62,999 bases of DNA from assembly GCA_021791715.1 (NCBI GenBank), contig JAJYWB010000032.1, forward strand, positions 1 through 62,999, written 5' to 3'. The translations under genes and the position numbers were made by a program. Positions 29,427 to 38,546 of this stretch are shown piece after piece. The DNA is from Planctomycetota bacterium (lineage in GTDB: Bacteria; Planctomycetota; Planctomycetia; Isosphaerales; Isosphaeraceae). Under the pieces are notes generated by a model that saw nothing but the letters and a program-made list of their open reading frames with translations, did no database searches and was not told the DNA's origin. Every line of letters begins with the position of its first letter. Positions within the stretch are counted from its first letter, which is position 1.

Positions 29427-31982
29427 ATGAGGAATCGCCCCCCACGCATCGGCGCCATTGGTATGACGGTCTTGATCGGCCAGTCGTTGATCGTTTTCTC
29501 GGCGTCACGCGTTCTCGCCGTCGAACCTCCCGATTCCGCTTCCAAAACCGGAACGAATTCCGCCGTCTCCGAATCGAACCGATCGAAAGACGCGTTCGCC
29601 CGGGAGGCGATTCCCTTCCTAACCAAACACTGTTATTCGTGCCACGGCGGCGATAAGAAGAAGGGGGACGTCTCGCTCGATCAGGATAAGACCGATCTCG
29701 ATATTCAAAAACGCCGCGACGTTTGGGAAGACGCTCTCGATATGATCCGATCGGGCGAGATGCCGCCGAAGAAACGGCCGAGGCCGACCGACGCCGAAAT
29801 CGCGGCGGTCGTTCGCGGCGTCGAGGCGGCGCTCGCGAATCTCGATTGCACGGGCCCGCGCGATCCGGGGCGCGTGACGATGCGACGTCTGAACAAAATT
29901 GAATATAATAATACGATTCGCGATCTGATCGGAATCGACTTCAAACCCGCGACCGACTTTCCCAACGACGACGTCGGCTACGGGTTCGACAACATCGGCG
30001 ACGTGCTTTCGTTATCGCCGCTTTTGCTCGAAAAATACTTGATCGCGGCGGATTCGATCCTCGATCAGGCGATCGTCCGCGTCGATCCGCCCAGGCCCGT
30101 GAAAGAGCGGATGGGGGGCCTGCGCGTGCGCCCGGGGGTCGGCGAGGAGCGTCGCGGGCTGTTCATGCTCGAATCGAACGGCGCCGTCACGGGGCAAATG
30201 TATGTTGAAGAGGGAGATTATTACATCCGTGCGCTCGTTTTCGCTCGGCCCGCGGGCGACGAGCCCGTACGCGCAGCGCTGCGCGTCGACGGCGTTTTGC
30301 TGAAAGAATTCGAGATCAAGGCCGAACGCGACGCTCCCCAAACGATCGAGGCGAAAACGCATCTGAAACAAGGAACGGCTCGGGTTTCGCTTTTCTTCCT
30401 CAATCCTTACACCGCGCCCGCGGTCGCCGAAGCCGATCGCAAGAACGCTCTCGCCGACGCGGGATCGAAAGAAGATAAGAACAAGAATGAATCGAACCCG
30501 GGCGATCGCTCCGGCGGCAAGATAGAGCCCGATCGCAAAGCCGCGGCCGAAAAGAAAGAGCCGCGGCGCAACGGCGGACGTCGCGGTGATTTCTCATACG
30601 ATGATTGGTTGAAGGATTCCCCCGCGCGGCGTCGGCTTTTCGTCAGGTCGATCGAGCTCGACGGTCCGCACGACGCTCCTCCCCCGGCTTTACCCGAAAC
30701 GCACAAGCGGATCATGGCGCATCGATCCGACGCGTCTCCCCGCGAGGCGGCGCGCGAGATCGTCGCTCGGTTCGCCCCCCGCGCCTTCCGCCGACCCGTC
30801 AAGCCCGAGGAAATCGAGAAGATCCTCAAAATCTACGATCTCGCCGAGAAAGAGGGGGAACGTTTCGAGGATCGCGTCAAGCTCGCTCTCGCGCGCGTTC
30901 TCGTGTCGCCGCACTTCCTCTACCGGATCGAGCTCGACCCTCCCGGCGCCAAACCGGGATCGACATACCTGATCAATGAATACGAACTTGCATCCAGGCT
31001 TTCTTATTTCTTCTGGAGCACGACCCCCGACGACGAGCTGTTCGATCTCGCCTCCAAAGGGGAGTTGCGGAAGAACCTCGAGGCTCAGGTCGCGCGGTTG
31101 ATTCGCGATCCCAAATCGAGCGAATTCATCCGCAATTTCAGCTCGCAATGGCTGACGACGCGGAAGTTGGCGTTCGTTTCGCCCGATCCCAAAACGTTCC
31201 CCAATTTCGACGAGGAGCTGCGCGACGCGATGGCGCGCGAGACCGAGCTCTTTTTCGAGGCGATCGTTCGCGAGGATCGAAGCGTGCTCGATTTCCTCGA
31301 CGCCGATTTCAGCTTCGTCAACGAACGGTTGGCGAGGCATTACGGAATTGAAGGGGTGAAAGGGAGGGAGTTCCGGCGCGTTAAGCTTCCTCCCAATCGG
31401 GGGGGTATCCTCACGCAGGCGAGCGTCCTCACGCTCACTTCGAATCCGACGCGAACCTCGCCGGTGAAACGGGGTAAATGGGTTTTGGAGCAGATCTTGA
31501 ACACTCCTCCCCCGCCTCCGCCTCCCGACGTCCCGGCGTTGACCGAGGATCGTCGGTTGACGGGATCGCTTCGAAAAGTGATGGAACAACATCGTGAGAA
31601 TCCGATGTGCGCGTCGTGCCATCGTCGGATGGACCCGATCGGCTTCGCGTTCGAGAATTACGATGCGATCGGCGCGTGGCGTGAGAAGGACGAAGGCTAC
31701 GCGATCGACCCCTCGGGGACTCTCCCCGACGGCAAATCGTTTCAGGGTCCGGGAGAACTCAAAAAGATCTTGAAAAGTAAAAGCGAATTGTTTTGCCGTT
31801 GTCTGGTCGAAAAGATGTTAACATACGCGACGGGACGAGGTCTCGAATTCCAGGATCGGTGCGCCGTCGACAAGATCCTCGCGGCGCTCAAGAAGAATGA
31901 TGATCGATTTTCCACCTTGTTGTTCGAGGTGGTGAAGAGCGAGCCGTTTCAGATGCGAACCGCATCGGGAGAACAGCCATGA
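29427..31982 (+). CDS. Planctomycete cytochrome-like protein, DUF1587/1595/1592/1588/1585
   Basis: Start at ATG 29427, ahead of a hydrophobic leader (IGMTVLIGQSLIVFSASRV). The 851-residue protein has a CYSCH c-type heme motif at 69-73. The planctomycete-specific series follows: DUF1587 (MRRLNKIEYNNTIRDLIG), DUF1595 (APRAFRRPVKPEEIEKI), DUF1592 (NEYELASRLSYFFWSTTPDDEL), DUF1588 (RGGILTQASVLTLTSNPTRT, MCASCHRRMDPIGF) and DUF1585 (LPDGKSFQGPGELK). A charged Lys/Glu/Arg-rich linker lies near residues 365-405. MCASCH could be a second heme site. The family is exported and its role unsettled. It overlaps the DUF1552 gene by 4 bp. Confidence 0.9.
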   Translation: MRNRPPRIGAIGMTVLIGQSLIVFSASRVLAVEPPDSASKTGTNSAVSESNRSKDAFAREAIPFLTKHCYSCHGGDKKKGDVSLDQDKTDLDIQKRRDVWEDALDMIRSGEMPPKKRPRPTDAEIAAVVRGVEAALANLDCTGPRDPGRVTMRRLNKIEYNNTIRDLIGIDFKPATDFPNDDVGYGFDNIGDVLSLSPLLLEKYLIAADSILDQAIVRVDPPRPVKERMGGLRVRPGVGEERRGLFMLESNGAVTGQMYVEEGDYYIRALVFARPAGDEPVRAALRVDGVLLKEFEIKAERDAPQTIEAKTHLKQGTARVSLFFLNPYTAPAVAEADRKNALADAGSKEDKNKNESNPGDRSGGKIEPDRKAAAEKKEPRRNGGRRGDFSYDDWLKDSPARRRLFVRSIELDGPHDAPPPALPETHKRIMAHRSDASPREAAREIVARFAPRAFRRPVKPEEIEKILKIYDLAEKEGERFEDRVKLALARVLVSPHFLYRIELDPPGAKPGSTYLINEYELASRLSYFFWSTTPDDELFDLASKGELRKNLEAQVARLIRDPKSSEFIRNFSSQWLTTRKLAFVSPDPKTFPNFDEELRDAMARETELFFEAIVREDRSVLDFLDADFSFVNERLARHYGIEGVKGREFRRVKLPPNRGGILTQASVLTLTSNPTRTSPVKRGKWVLEQILNTPPPPPPPDVPALTEDRRLTGSLRKVMEQHRENPMCASCHRRMDPIGFAFENYDAIGAWREKDEGYAIDPSGTLPDGKSFQGPGELKKILKSKSELFCRCLVEKMLTYATGRGLEFQDRCAVDKILAALKKNDDRFSTLLFEVVKSEPFQMRTASGEQP

Positions 31983-33325
31983 CGAATGATCGAACAATGA
32001 CGCGACGCGACGTGCTGCGCGGCGTGGGAACGGTCGTCGCTTTGCCTTTTTTGGAATCGATCGCGCCCCGCCTCGCCGCGGCGTCCTCGGCTCGAGCGAG
32101 CGTAACGCCGCCCAGGCGGATGGCTTTTATTTACGTTCCGAACGGCGTTCACATGCCCGCCTGGACGCCCAAGACCGTGGGGTCGAACTTCGAGCTCCCC
32201 GAGACTCTCAAACCGCTTTCGGCTTTCAAGGACGACCTCCTCGTTCTCAGCGGTCTGACGTGCGACAAAGCACGTCCCAACGGCGACGGACCCGGCGATC
32301 ACGCGCGGGCGTCGTCGGCGTTTCTCACGGGAACGCAGGCGCGGAAGACCGCGGGGGCGAACTTCCGCTCGGGAGTTTCGGCGGATCAATTCGCCGCGGC
32401 GCGGATCGGCGATCAAACGCGGCTCCCCTCGCTCGAACTCGGAATCGAACGGTTCCGCGGCGCGGGGAATTGCGATAGCGGTTATTCTTGTGTTTATGAA
32501 CATACCCTGGCATGGCGTAATCCCACGTCTCCTTTGCCGACCGAGGTCGATCCCAAGCTCGTTTTCGACCGGCTCTTTTCGGATCGCCCCGACGATCCCG
32601 ATCGGCTCAAGCGAAGCCGGCTGCGGGGGAGCGTTCTCGACGCGGTTCTGGAAGACGCCAAGGGGGTGTCGGCGCGGCTCGGCGGCGCCGATCGAGAAAA
32701 GCTCGATCAATACCTCACGTGCGTGCGCGAGCTCGAGGTTCGAATCGCTCGGGCCGATAAATTGCCGCCGATCGAGCCCCCGTCGAGCGTGAAACGCCCC
32801 GAAACTCCCCCCGCCGATCTTTCCGAACACTTCAAACTGATGTGCGACCTTTTGGTCCTCGCGTTCCAGACCGACGTGACGCGGATCGGTACGTTCATGT
32901 TCGCCAAAGAGGGGAGCGATCAGAAGTACACGATGGTTGGAGTGAACGAGGGGCATCACGAGCTTTCGCACCATCGCGGCGATCCCGCCAAGCAGGCGAA
33001 GATCAGCGTGATCAATCAATTTCATGTTCGTCAACTCGCGTATTTGGCCGAGCGGCTCAAATCGATCCGCGAGGGGGAATCGACGTTGCTCGATTCGTGC
33101 ATGATCGCCTACGGCAGCGGCAACAGCGACGGCAATCGGCACAACCACGACGACCTGCCGATTCTCCTCCTGGGTAAAGGAGGCGGAACGATCAAATCGG
33201 GGCGTCATATTCGCTATCCGGCCGAAACGCCGCTCAACAATTTGTGGCTGGCGATGCTCGATCGGATCGGCGTTCACACCTCGAAGCTCGGCGACTCGAC
33301 CGGTCCGCTCACCGATTTGTCGTAA
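31979..33325 (+). CDS. DUF1552 protein with Tat leader
   Basis: A 448-residue DUF1552 protein whose start codon overlaps the preceding stop (ATGA). The Tat leader MTRRDVLRGVGTVVALPFLE starts at residue 7. Conserved family segments are AFIYVPNGVHMPAWTP, SGLTCDKARPNGDGPGDHARASSAFLTG, FMFAKEGSDQKY and MIAYGSGNSDGNRHNHDDLPILLLG. DUF1552 is related to the alkaline-phosphatase/sulfatase-like DUF1501 set, but no reaction is established. It is co-transcribed with the DUF1592 partner, and a strong terminator follows. The pair is the commonest arrangement of these two families in planctomycetes. Confidence 0.9.
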   Translation: MTNDRTMTRRDVLRGVGTVVALPFLESIAPRLAAASSARASVTPPRRMAFIYVPNGVHMPAWTPKTVGSNFELPETLKPLSAFKDDLLVLSGLTCDKARPNGDGPGDHARASSAFLTGTQARKTAGANFRSGVSADQFAAARIGDQTRLPSLELGIERFRGAGNCDSGYSCVYEHTLAWRNPTSPLPTEVDPKLVFDRLFSDRPDDPDRLKRSRLRGSVLDAVLEDAKGVSARLGGADREKLDQYLTCVRELEVRIARADKLPPIEPPSSVKRPETPPADLSEHFKLMCDLLVLAFQTDVTRIGTFMFAKEGSDQKYTMVGVNEGHHELSHHRGDPAKQAKISVINQFHVRQLAYLAERLKSIREGESTLLDSCMIAYGSGNSDGNRHNHDDLPILLLGKGGGTIKSGRHIRYPAETPLNNLWLAMLDRIGVHTSKLGDSTGPLTDLS

Positions 33326-33334
33326 CCGTTCGTT

Positions 33335-33372
33335 CGATCGCGCCGCGGCGAACGCCCGGCGCGATCGTTTTT
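33335..33372 (+). terminator. Intrinsic terminator after the DUF1552 operon
   Basis: Perfect 11-bp stem cgatcgcgccg / cggcgcgatcg with an 11-base loop, followed directly by TTTTT. It starts ten bases after the DUF1552 stop codon. Confidence 0.8.
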
Positions 33373-33508
33373 CCGCTCGGTTCGCAGGCGCGGTCAAATT
33401 CTATCAAAATATTAAGATTAAACGAGTTCGATACGCGCCGCGATCTCGGCGGCGTTCTCGCGATCCACGTTCATCACTTTGTTTCTCAATCCCCGGGAGA
33501 ATCTCTCC

Positions 33509-34399
33509 ATGAAAGCGCGTTCACTTTCTTTGATTCTGATGTTTCTGGCGATCGTCGGCGCCTCGACCCGCGCCGCGGACGAGCCCTTGGTACTGAATCT
33601 TTGGCCCGACGGTAAAGTACCGGGCGAAACCGCGCCGATCGGCGAGGAAAAAATCGAGGGAAACAAAGGGGGCCGACGCGTGACGAACGTCAGCGTTCCG
33701 ACGATCTCGGTATATCGACCCGCCGCCGAGAAAAACACCGGAATCGCGGTGATCGTCGCTCCCGGAGGGGGTTATCGGATGCTCGCGTGGGATCACGAAG
33801 GCGAAGACATCGCCGCGTGGCTCAATTCGCTCGGGATAACGGGCGTCGTGCTCAAATACCGCGTTCCGCGCCGTCCCGATCACCCCAAGCATCCCCTCTC
33901 CGACGCCCAACGCGCGATCAGCATCGTTCGATCGAAAGCGAGCGAATGGAACATTAAACCCGAGAAAATCGGCATGCTGGGCTTTTCGGCGGGGGGGCAC
34001 CTCACCGCGGCGACCGCGACGAATTTCGACTCCCGCGCGTATGAACCGATCGACGACTCCGACAAGGCGAGCTGTCGACCCGATTTCGCCGTGATCATTT
34101 ATCCAGGCGGAGTGATCGCGCGCGGGAGCGAGAATCTCGCCCCCGAGATCAAGGTGACGAAGCAAACCCCGCCGACCTTCCTGGCGCAGGCGACCGACGA
34201 CCAGGTGAATTCGGAAAATTGCGTGCGGCTTTATCTCGCGCTCAAAAAAGCGGGCGTCCCCGCCGAGATGCACCTCTACGCGTCGGGAGGACACGGCTTC
34301 GGCATGCGTCCGAGCGCCAACCCCAGCTCGCAATGGCCCAAAAGGTGCGAAGAATGGATGCGCGAACGGAAAATCCTTGAAACCCCGGCGAAACCTTAA
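33509..34399 (+). CDS. Secreted alpha/beta-hydrolase (BD-FAE/Axe-like esterase)
   Basis: The ATG at 33509 has GGGAGA eight bases before it. A signal peptide (LILMFLAIVGASTRAA) precedes a 270-residue alpha/beta hydrolase. The oxyanion segment is APGGGYRM near 85, and nucleophile Ser160 is in GFSAGGHL. The acid is probably Asp in ATDDQVNSEN, and the catalytic His is in SGGHGFGM. This pattern is typical of the planctomycete xylan/acyl esterase group (bifunctional diacylglycerol/feruloyl-like 'BD-FAE' domain). It probably removes acyl groups from polysaccharides in the periplasm, by family analogy. It stands alone after the DUF1552 terminator. Confidence 0.85.
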   Translation: MKARSLSLILMFLAIVGASTRAADEPLVLNLWPDGKVPGETAPIGEEKIEGNKGGRRVTNVSVPTISVYRPAAEKNTGIAVIVAPGGGYRMLAWDHEGEDIAAWLNSLGITGVVLKYRVPRRPDHPKHPLSDAQRAISIVRSKASEWNIKPEKIGMLGFSAGGHLTAATATNFDSRAYEPIDDSDKASCRPDFAVIIYPGGVIARGSENLAPEIKVTKQTPPTFLAQATDDQVNSENCVRLYLALKKAGVPAEMHLYASGGHGFGMRPSANPSSQWPKRCEEWMRERKILETPAKP

Positions 34400-34445
34400 C
34401 GCGTCATTACATCTACGCTAAAGCGAAACATAAAGACAAGTATGT

Positions 34446-34718
34446 TTAGCAATTAACGCTTGTCGCGTCGTTTGATGCGATCGCGAAGGCGAGGTCGTTC
34501 GTCGGATCGACGTCGCCTTTGTTTCGGATCGTCGCGAAGATTTTGAGCTTTTCCGAGAGAGTCGACATCGCTTGATAAGCCGACACGAACGTTTCTCGGT
34601 CGTCGCCGGCCGCGTGGGTTGATCGCCGTTCAGGTAAATCCGATTCGCGTCCGATATTTCCCCCTCGCGACCGCGCTGCGCTGAAGCGTTCGACATGTTC
34701 GTTTGTAAGCGAGTTCAA
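34446..34718 (-). CDS. Possible small gene or gene remnant
   Basis: A 90-residue frame whose last 55 residues look like real coding sequence. They show high third-position GC and a well-formed helical segment, MSTLSEKLKIFATIRNKGDV, then DPTNDLAFAIASND. The upstream third overlaps the start of the 162-bp duplication on the other strand and looks random. There is no convincing ribosome site for ATG 34718; an internal ATG near 34589 (MSTLSEK) also lacks one. It may be the surviving 3' end of a disrupted gene. No family recognised. Confidence 0.3.
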   Translation of the reverse strand: MNSLTNEHVERFSAARSRGGNIGRESDLPERRSTHAAGDDRETFVSAYQAMSTLSEKLKIFATIRNKGDVDPTNDLAFAIASNDATSVNC

Positions 34719-35026
34719 CGTCTTGTCGAACGGGGCGTGAATCGAGGCTCGGAACCGCTCGACCCCGCCGGCTGTCGTCTCGGGTCGTCGAACGGCTTAA
34801 GGCGGCTCGGAGCGAACTCGCCGTGTCGAATCGGAACGATCGATCATCGACCTCCAAAAATCGATTGTGAGCGAGTTCAACGTCTTGTCGAATGGGGCGT
34901 GAATCGAGGCTCGGAACCGCTCGACCCCGCCGGCTGTCGTCTCGGCTCTTCGATCGGCTTTCGGCGGCTCGGAGCGAACTCGCCGTGTCGAATCGGATCG
35001 ATCGATCAACGACTTCCAAAAATCGA
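34709..35026. repeat. 162-bp direct duplication
   Basis: Copy 1 (34709-34864) and copy 2 (34871-35026) begin gcgagttcaacgtcttgtcg and end near ccaaaaatcgat, about 90 percent alike by eye. They fill most of the gap between the esterase and the small lipoprotein gene. Confidence 0.85.
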
Positions 35027-35153
35027 TCTGGACGAGACCGCCGTGTTGTGGCATGTTCCCCGCATCCCGTCTATTCTCGGCGTTCGTTCCCGATCCCGAT
35101 CCGGATCGATCTTAAAAGGTTCGAACGCGTTGATTCGATTGAGGCGTGAAGTC

Positions 35154-35390
35154 ATGAATCGACGACGTTTCGGATTTCTGTTGGCGACCGCGATCACCGT
35201 CGGCTGGAGTTCGGGATGCGCGACTCCGAAACACGCCAAACGGACTTCCGACCCGTACGGCGACGAAGACGAAACCGATCACGACCTCGATCGCCCCGAC
35301 GAACTCCGCAATTTCTTCAAGCCGACGCGTCGGTTCGGCGGACTCAGCTCGGAGGCGCGCGAGATCGAATCCGATTTCGGCATCAAATGA
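35154..35390 (+). CDS. Small lipoprotein
   Basis: A 78-residue protein from ATG 35154 with GAGG upstream. The leader MNRRRFGFLLATAITVGWSSGC is a lipoprotein signal with Cys at residue 22. Mature residues are short and acidic (DPYGDEDETDHDLDRPDELR), then FFKPTRRFGGLSSEAREIESDFGIK-like basic/acidic helix. The C-terminal 'GLSSEAREIE.FG' motif is one I associate with planctomycete small lipoproteins, but no function is known. YraN follows 81 bp downstream in the same direction. Confidence 0.75.
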   Translation: MNRRRFGFLLATAITVGWSSGCATPKHAKRTSDPYGDEDETDHDLDRPDELRNFFKPTRRFGGLSSEAREIESDFGIK

Positions 35391-35471
35391 TCTCTTGTAT
35401 GTGATATTGTGTAATCCGCTACGATCTCATTTGAATCGATCTCGTCCGCCGATTATCATCATGAGGTTCAC

Positions 35472-35870
35472 ATGAATCGATTTCTTCGCGCGATACTCAA
35501 TCGAACATTCGGCGCCGCGGGAGAGGACGCTGCGCTTGATTATCTGAAGAAGCTCGGTTATCGCGAACTCGATCGCGGCTATCGATCGCGGTACGGCGAA
35601 ATCGATTTGATCATGCGCGACGGCGCGGGGGTCGTTTTCGTCGAGGTTAAATCGAGGCGGGAGGGACGCCCCGAGGAGGCGGTCGACGAGCGAAAACAAC
35701 ACAACTTAACGCTCACGGCGCTTCAGTACCTCAAAAGTCATAGGCTCCTCGACGTTTCGGCTCGATTCGACGTCGTCACGCTCGTTTGGCCGGACACCGG
35801 CGAAAAGCCGGAGATCCGCCACTTTAAAGCCGCTTTCGACGCCGTCGGCCGGGGGGAAATGTTTCGTTAA
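35472..35870 (+). CDS. yraN: YraN family (UPF0102) nuclease-like protein
   Basis: A 132-residue UPF0102 protein. The hallmark N-terminal GEDAALDYLKKLGYRELDRGYRSRYGEIDLIMRD is interrupted nowhere, and the PD-(D/E)XK core is visible: Glu/Asp in GEIDLI and the later FVEVKSRR. These small Holliday-junction-resolvase-like proteins are near universal in bacteria with no defined role; some reports link them to competence or DNA processing. It is convergent with bioF, with only 27 bp between stop codons. Confidence 0.92.
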   Translation: MNRFLRAILNRTFGAAGEDAALDYLKKLGYRELDRGYRSRYGEIDLIMRDGAGVVFVEVKSRREGRPEEAVDERKQHNLTLTALQYLKSHRLLDVSARFDVVTLVWPDTGEKPEIRHFKAAFDAVGRGEMFR

Positions 35871-35897
35871 TTGTTAGGTTATTTGTAAATATATATG

Positions 35898-37085
35898 TTA
35901 GTGGATGACGCCGCTTGCTTTCGCTTCGGCGAGCGTTTGAATCAAAGGTTCGAGATCTTCGAGGCGGATTTCCGCGGCGAGGCTTAAGCGGAGTCGTGAC
36001 GTGCCGGTGGGAACGGTCGGGGGGCGAATCGCGGCGACGACGTAACCGCGTTCACGGAGCCGTTCGCCGAGAGCGACCGTTTCACGCGGGTCGCCGATTA
36101 CGATCGGCACGATCGGCCCGCGCGGCGAGATCGTTTTGATCCCGCGCTCGGCGAGTTTCGCGCGGAATTCCACGCCGAGCCGTAGGAGTCGATCGCGACG
36201 GTCCTTATCGATCGCAATGATCCGAAGCGCCTCGTTCGCCGCCGCGGCAGCCGAGGGGGGAATCGCCGTGGAAAAGACGAGGCCGCGGGCGTGATTCGTC
36301 AGCAGACCGATCAGTTTGTTCGATCCCGCCACAAACCCGCCGATCGATCCCAACGCTTTTGAGAGCGTTCCCAGCTTGATCGGCACGCGCTCGGACACCC
36401 CCTGTTCCGCGGCGATTCCACGCCCTTCGGGGCCGTAAACCCCCGTCGCGTGCGCCTCGTCCACCATCAACATCGCGTCGTGACGGTCGGCGAGATCGAC
36501 CAGATTGGCGATCGGAGCGGCGTCTCCGTCCATGCCGAAGATCGACTCGGTGACGATCAGGGCGCGGCGGAATCGAGACCGTTCGGCGCCGAGGAGTTCG
36601 GACAGGCGTTGGATATCGAGATGAGGATAAACGATCGTCTCGGCGCGGGAGAGACGAATTCCGTCGATCAGACACGCGTGGTTGAGCCGGTCGGAAAAGA
36701 CGACGTCTCCTTTGCCGACGACCGCCGCGATCGTCGCGACCCCCGCGGAATATCCCGACGGAAATAGGACCGCGGCCTCGGTTCGTTCGAACGCGGCGAG
36801 ATCGCGAGCCAACTCGACATGGGGGAGGCGCAAGCCCGTGACGAGGGGCGAAGCCGACGCGCCCCAGCCGTATCGATCGGCCGCGGCCTTCCCCGCGGCG
36901 ACGACCCGCGGATCACAAGCCATCGATAAATAATCATTCGATGCGAGATTGATCAGAACGCGGCCCGCGGGCGTTTCGATCGTACCTCGACGCGTCGAGC
37001 CGGCGAAGACGCTCGGTTTCCGCTCGAGGCCGCGCTCGGCCCAATCGGCGGCTATCGGGTCGATCCAGCGCAACGGATCGTTCAT
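35898..37085 (-). CDS. bioF: 8-amino-7-oxononanoate synthase BioF
   Basis: A 395-residue PLP enzyme of the alpha-oxoamine synthase family. PLP-binding Lys243 is in GTLSKALGSIGG, Asp209 is in LMVDEAHATGVYG, and substrate-site motifs are NLASNDYLSM and SDRLNHACLIDG. It condenses pimeloyl-ACP with alanine to give KAPA, the first committed step to biotin. The gene follows bioB by 62 bp in the same direction. KBL and CqsA relatives share the fold, but the pairing with bioB favours BioF. Confidence 0.95.
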   Translation of the reverse strand: MNDPLRWIDPIAADWAERGLERKPSVFAGSTRRGTIETPAGRVLINLASNDYLSMACDPRVVAAGKAAADRYGWGASASPLVTGLRLPHVELARDLAAFERTEAAVLFPSGYSAGVATIAAVVGKGDVVFSDRLNHACLIDGIRLSRAETIVYPHLDIQRLSELLGAERSRFRRALIVTESIFGMDGDAAPIANLVDLADRHDAMLMVDEAHATGVYGPEGRGIAAEQGVSERVPIKLGTLSKALGSIGGFVAGSNKLIGLLTNHARGLVFSTAIPPSAAAAANEALRIIAIDKDRRDRLLRLGVEFRAKLAERGIKTISPRGPIVPIVIGDPRETVALGERLRERGYVVAAIRPPTVPTGTSRLRLSLAAEIRLEDLEPLIQTLAEAKASGVIH

Positions 37086-37147
37086 AAAGGTCGAATCCGG
37101 TCGAACGCTCTCGCGGCTCGCGCGGTCGCGTCAAAAGAATACGTACG

Positions 37148-38179
37148 CTAAGACATATTAATAACGGAATTCGTCGATCGGTTCGGGATCTCGCCGTTCG
37201 CGGCGGGGCGAGGCGTGAGACCGAGCCTTTCGAACATGCCGGCGTCTTGATCGGGGGAGGGATTGGGGGTTGTGAGGAGTTTTTCGCCGGCGAAGATCGA
37301 GTTCGCCCCCGCCAAAAAGCAGAGCGCCTGCTCGGCCTCGCCGAACGACAACCGCCCCGCCGAGAGTCGCACGATCGCCTTGGGCATAAGGATCCGCGCG
37401 GTCGCGATCGCGCGGACGAGTTCCCAGATCGAGGTCGGCGGACGGTCGGCGAGCGGAGTTCCCGCGACGGGAACGAGCGCGTTGATCGGGACCGATTCGG
37501 GGGGCTCGGGCAAATTGGCGAGCGTCCAGAGGAGATCGATCCGGTCGTCCTCGCTTTCTCCCATTCCCAAAATTCCGCCGCAACACACGCTTATCCCGGC
37601 GTTCCGCACGCGTTCGATCGTTTTTAGACGATCTTTATATGTTCGTGTTGAGATGATTTCCGAATAATAATCCGCCGACGTGTCGAGATTGTGGTTGTAG
37701 GCGTCGAGGCCGGCGTTTTTGAGGCGTCGCGCCTGGTCGTCGGTAAGCATGCCGAGCGTGCAGCAAGCCTCGATGCCGAGACGTTTCACCCCCTCGACCA
37801 TTTTGAGGACGTCGTCGAACGCGGGGCCGTCTTTCACCTCGCGCCACGCGGCGCCCATGCAAAAGCGGGTGGCGCCGCGATCGCGGGCTCGCTCCGCCGC
37901 GGCGAGAACCTCGGCGACGTCGAGTCGAGGTTCGGCCTCGACCGGAGTCTGATACCGCGCCGCCTGGGGACAGTACGAACAATCCTCGGGACAACCCCCC
38001 GTCTTGATCGAAAGCAAAACGCAAACCTGAACCTCGCCGGGGGGGTGATGACGCCGGTGCGTCTCCGACGCGCGGCCGATCAGATCGACGATCGGCGATC
38101 GATACAATTCGGCCACCCGTTCCCGCGGAATCGTCGCTCCGTGAGCAAACGAATCTTTATGTGTATGATTGGTTATCAA
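37148..38179 (-). CDS. bioB: Biotin synthase BioB
   Basis: A 343-residue radical-SAM enzyme. The cluster motif Cys63-x3-Cys67-x2-Cys70 is in [12 protein letters not shown]. The AdoMet site is [10 protein letters not shown], and [12 protein letters not shown] and [10 protein letters not shown] supply the ligands of the sulfur-donating [2Fe-2S] cluster. It inserts sulfur into dethiobiotin, the last step of biotin synthesis. It starts the bioB-bioF operon; bioA and bioD are absent here. The C-terminal 15 residues are extended and low complexity. Confidence 0.97.
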   Translation of the reverse strand: MITNHTHKDSFAHGATIPRERVAELYRSPIVDLIGRASETHRRHHPPGEVQVCVLLSIKTGGCPEDCSYCPQAARYQTPVEAEPRLDVAEVLAAAERARDRGATRFCMGAAWREVKDGPAFDDVLKMVEGVKRLGIEACCTLGMLTDDQARRLKNAGLDAYNHNLDTSADYYSEIISTRTYKDRLKTIERVRNAGISVCCGGILGMGESEDDRIDLLWTLANLPEPPESVPINALVPVAGTPLADRPPTSIWELVRAIATARILMPKAIVRLSAGRLSFGEAEQALCFLAGANSIFAGEKLLTTPNPSPDQDAGMFERLGLTPRPAANGEIPNRSTNSVINMS

Positions 38180-38324
38180 CTTATCCGCATTCCCATGAGT
38201 TTGAAGAAAACGCTTGACCGACGGCGAATCGACGCGTCTCGATCGAGCGGACGAACGAGTTCGCGCGATCGACCGATAAAAAGTCGATCGAACGAGGCGC
38301 CGCGCGAAAAGCTGAAGATCGCGA

Positions 38325-38546
38325 TTAGCGGCGCGCCGATTTGCACACGACGAAGATCACGCCGACGCAGAGAAAGCCCGCGGCGAAGTACCCCGGAGTC
38401 GCGTCTTTGCCTTCGCCTCCCCCCGCCGGAGCCTCTCCCGCGGGCGCCGCTCCGGGAGGCGGCGGCGCCTGAGCGCGAGCCGACGAAGATAAACCGATCA
38501 GCGCGCCTGAAACGAAAAGAGCCGCGAAAAACCGCCGAATCGTCAT
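38325..38546 (-). CDS. Tiny secreted/membrane protein after the HYExAFE gene
   Basis: Start set at ATG 38546, nine bases after AAGGA and overlapping the preceding stop codon by four bases (ATGA). The 73 residues begin with a signal peptide ([20 protein letters not shown]). A Pro/Ala/Gly-rich linker ([17 protein letters not shown]) and a C-terminal membrane helix ([19 protein letters not shown]) ending in RR follow. It is translationally coupled to the nuclease-like gene. I recognise no family. Confidence 0.7.
   Translation of the reverse strand: MTIRRFFAALFVSGALIGLSSSARAQAPPPPGAAPAGEAPAGGGEGKDATPGYFAAGFLCVGVIFVVCKSARR

Noticed and set aside
28892..29626. 244-residue minus-strand open frame across the 45-bp array
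   Set aside because: Open only because the unit length is a multiple of three; no domain, and it overlaps the start of the DUF1592 gene.
31949..33397. 482-residue minus-strand open frame
   Set aside because: Antisense to the DUF1552 gene; no motif or signal of its own.
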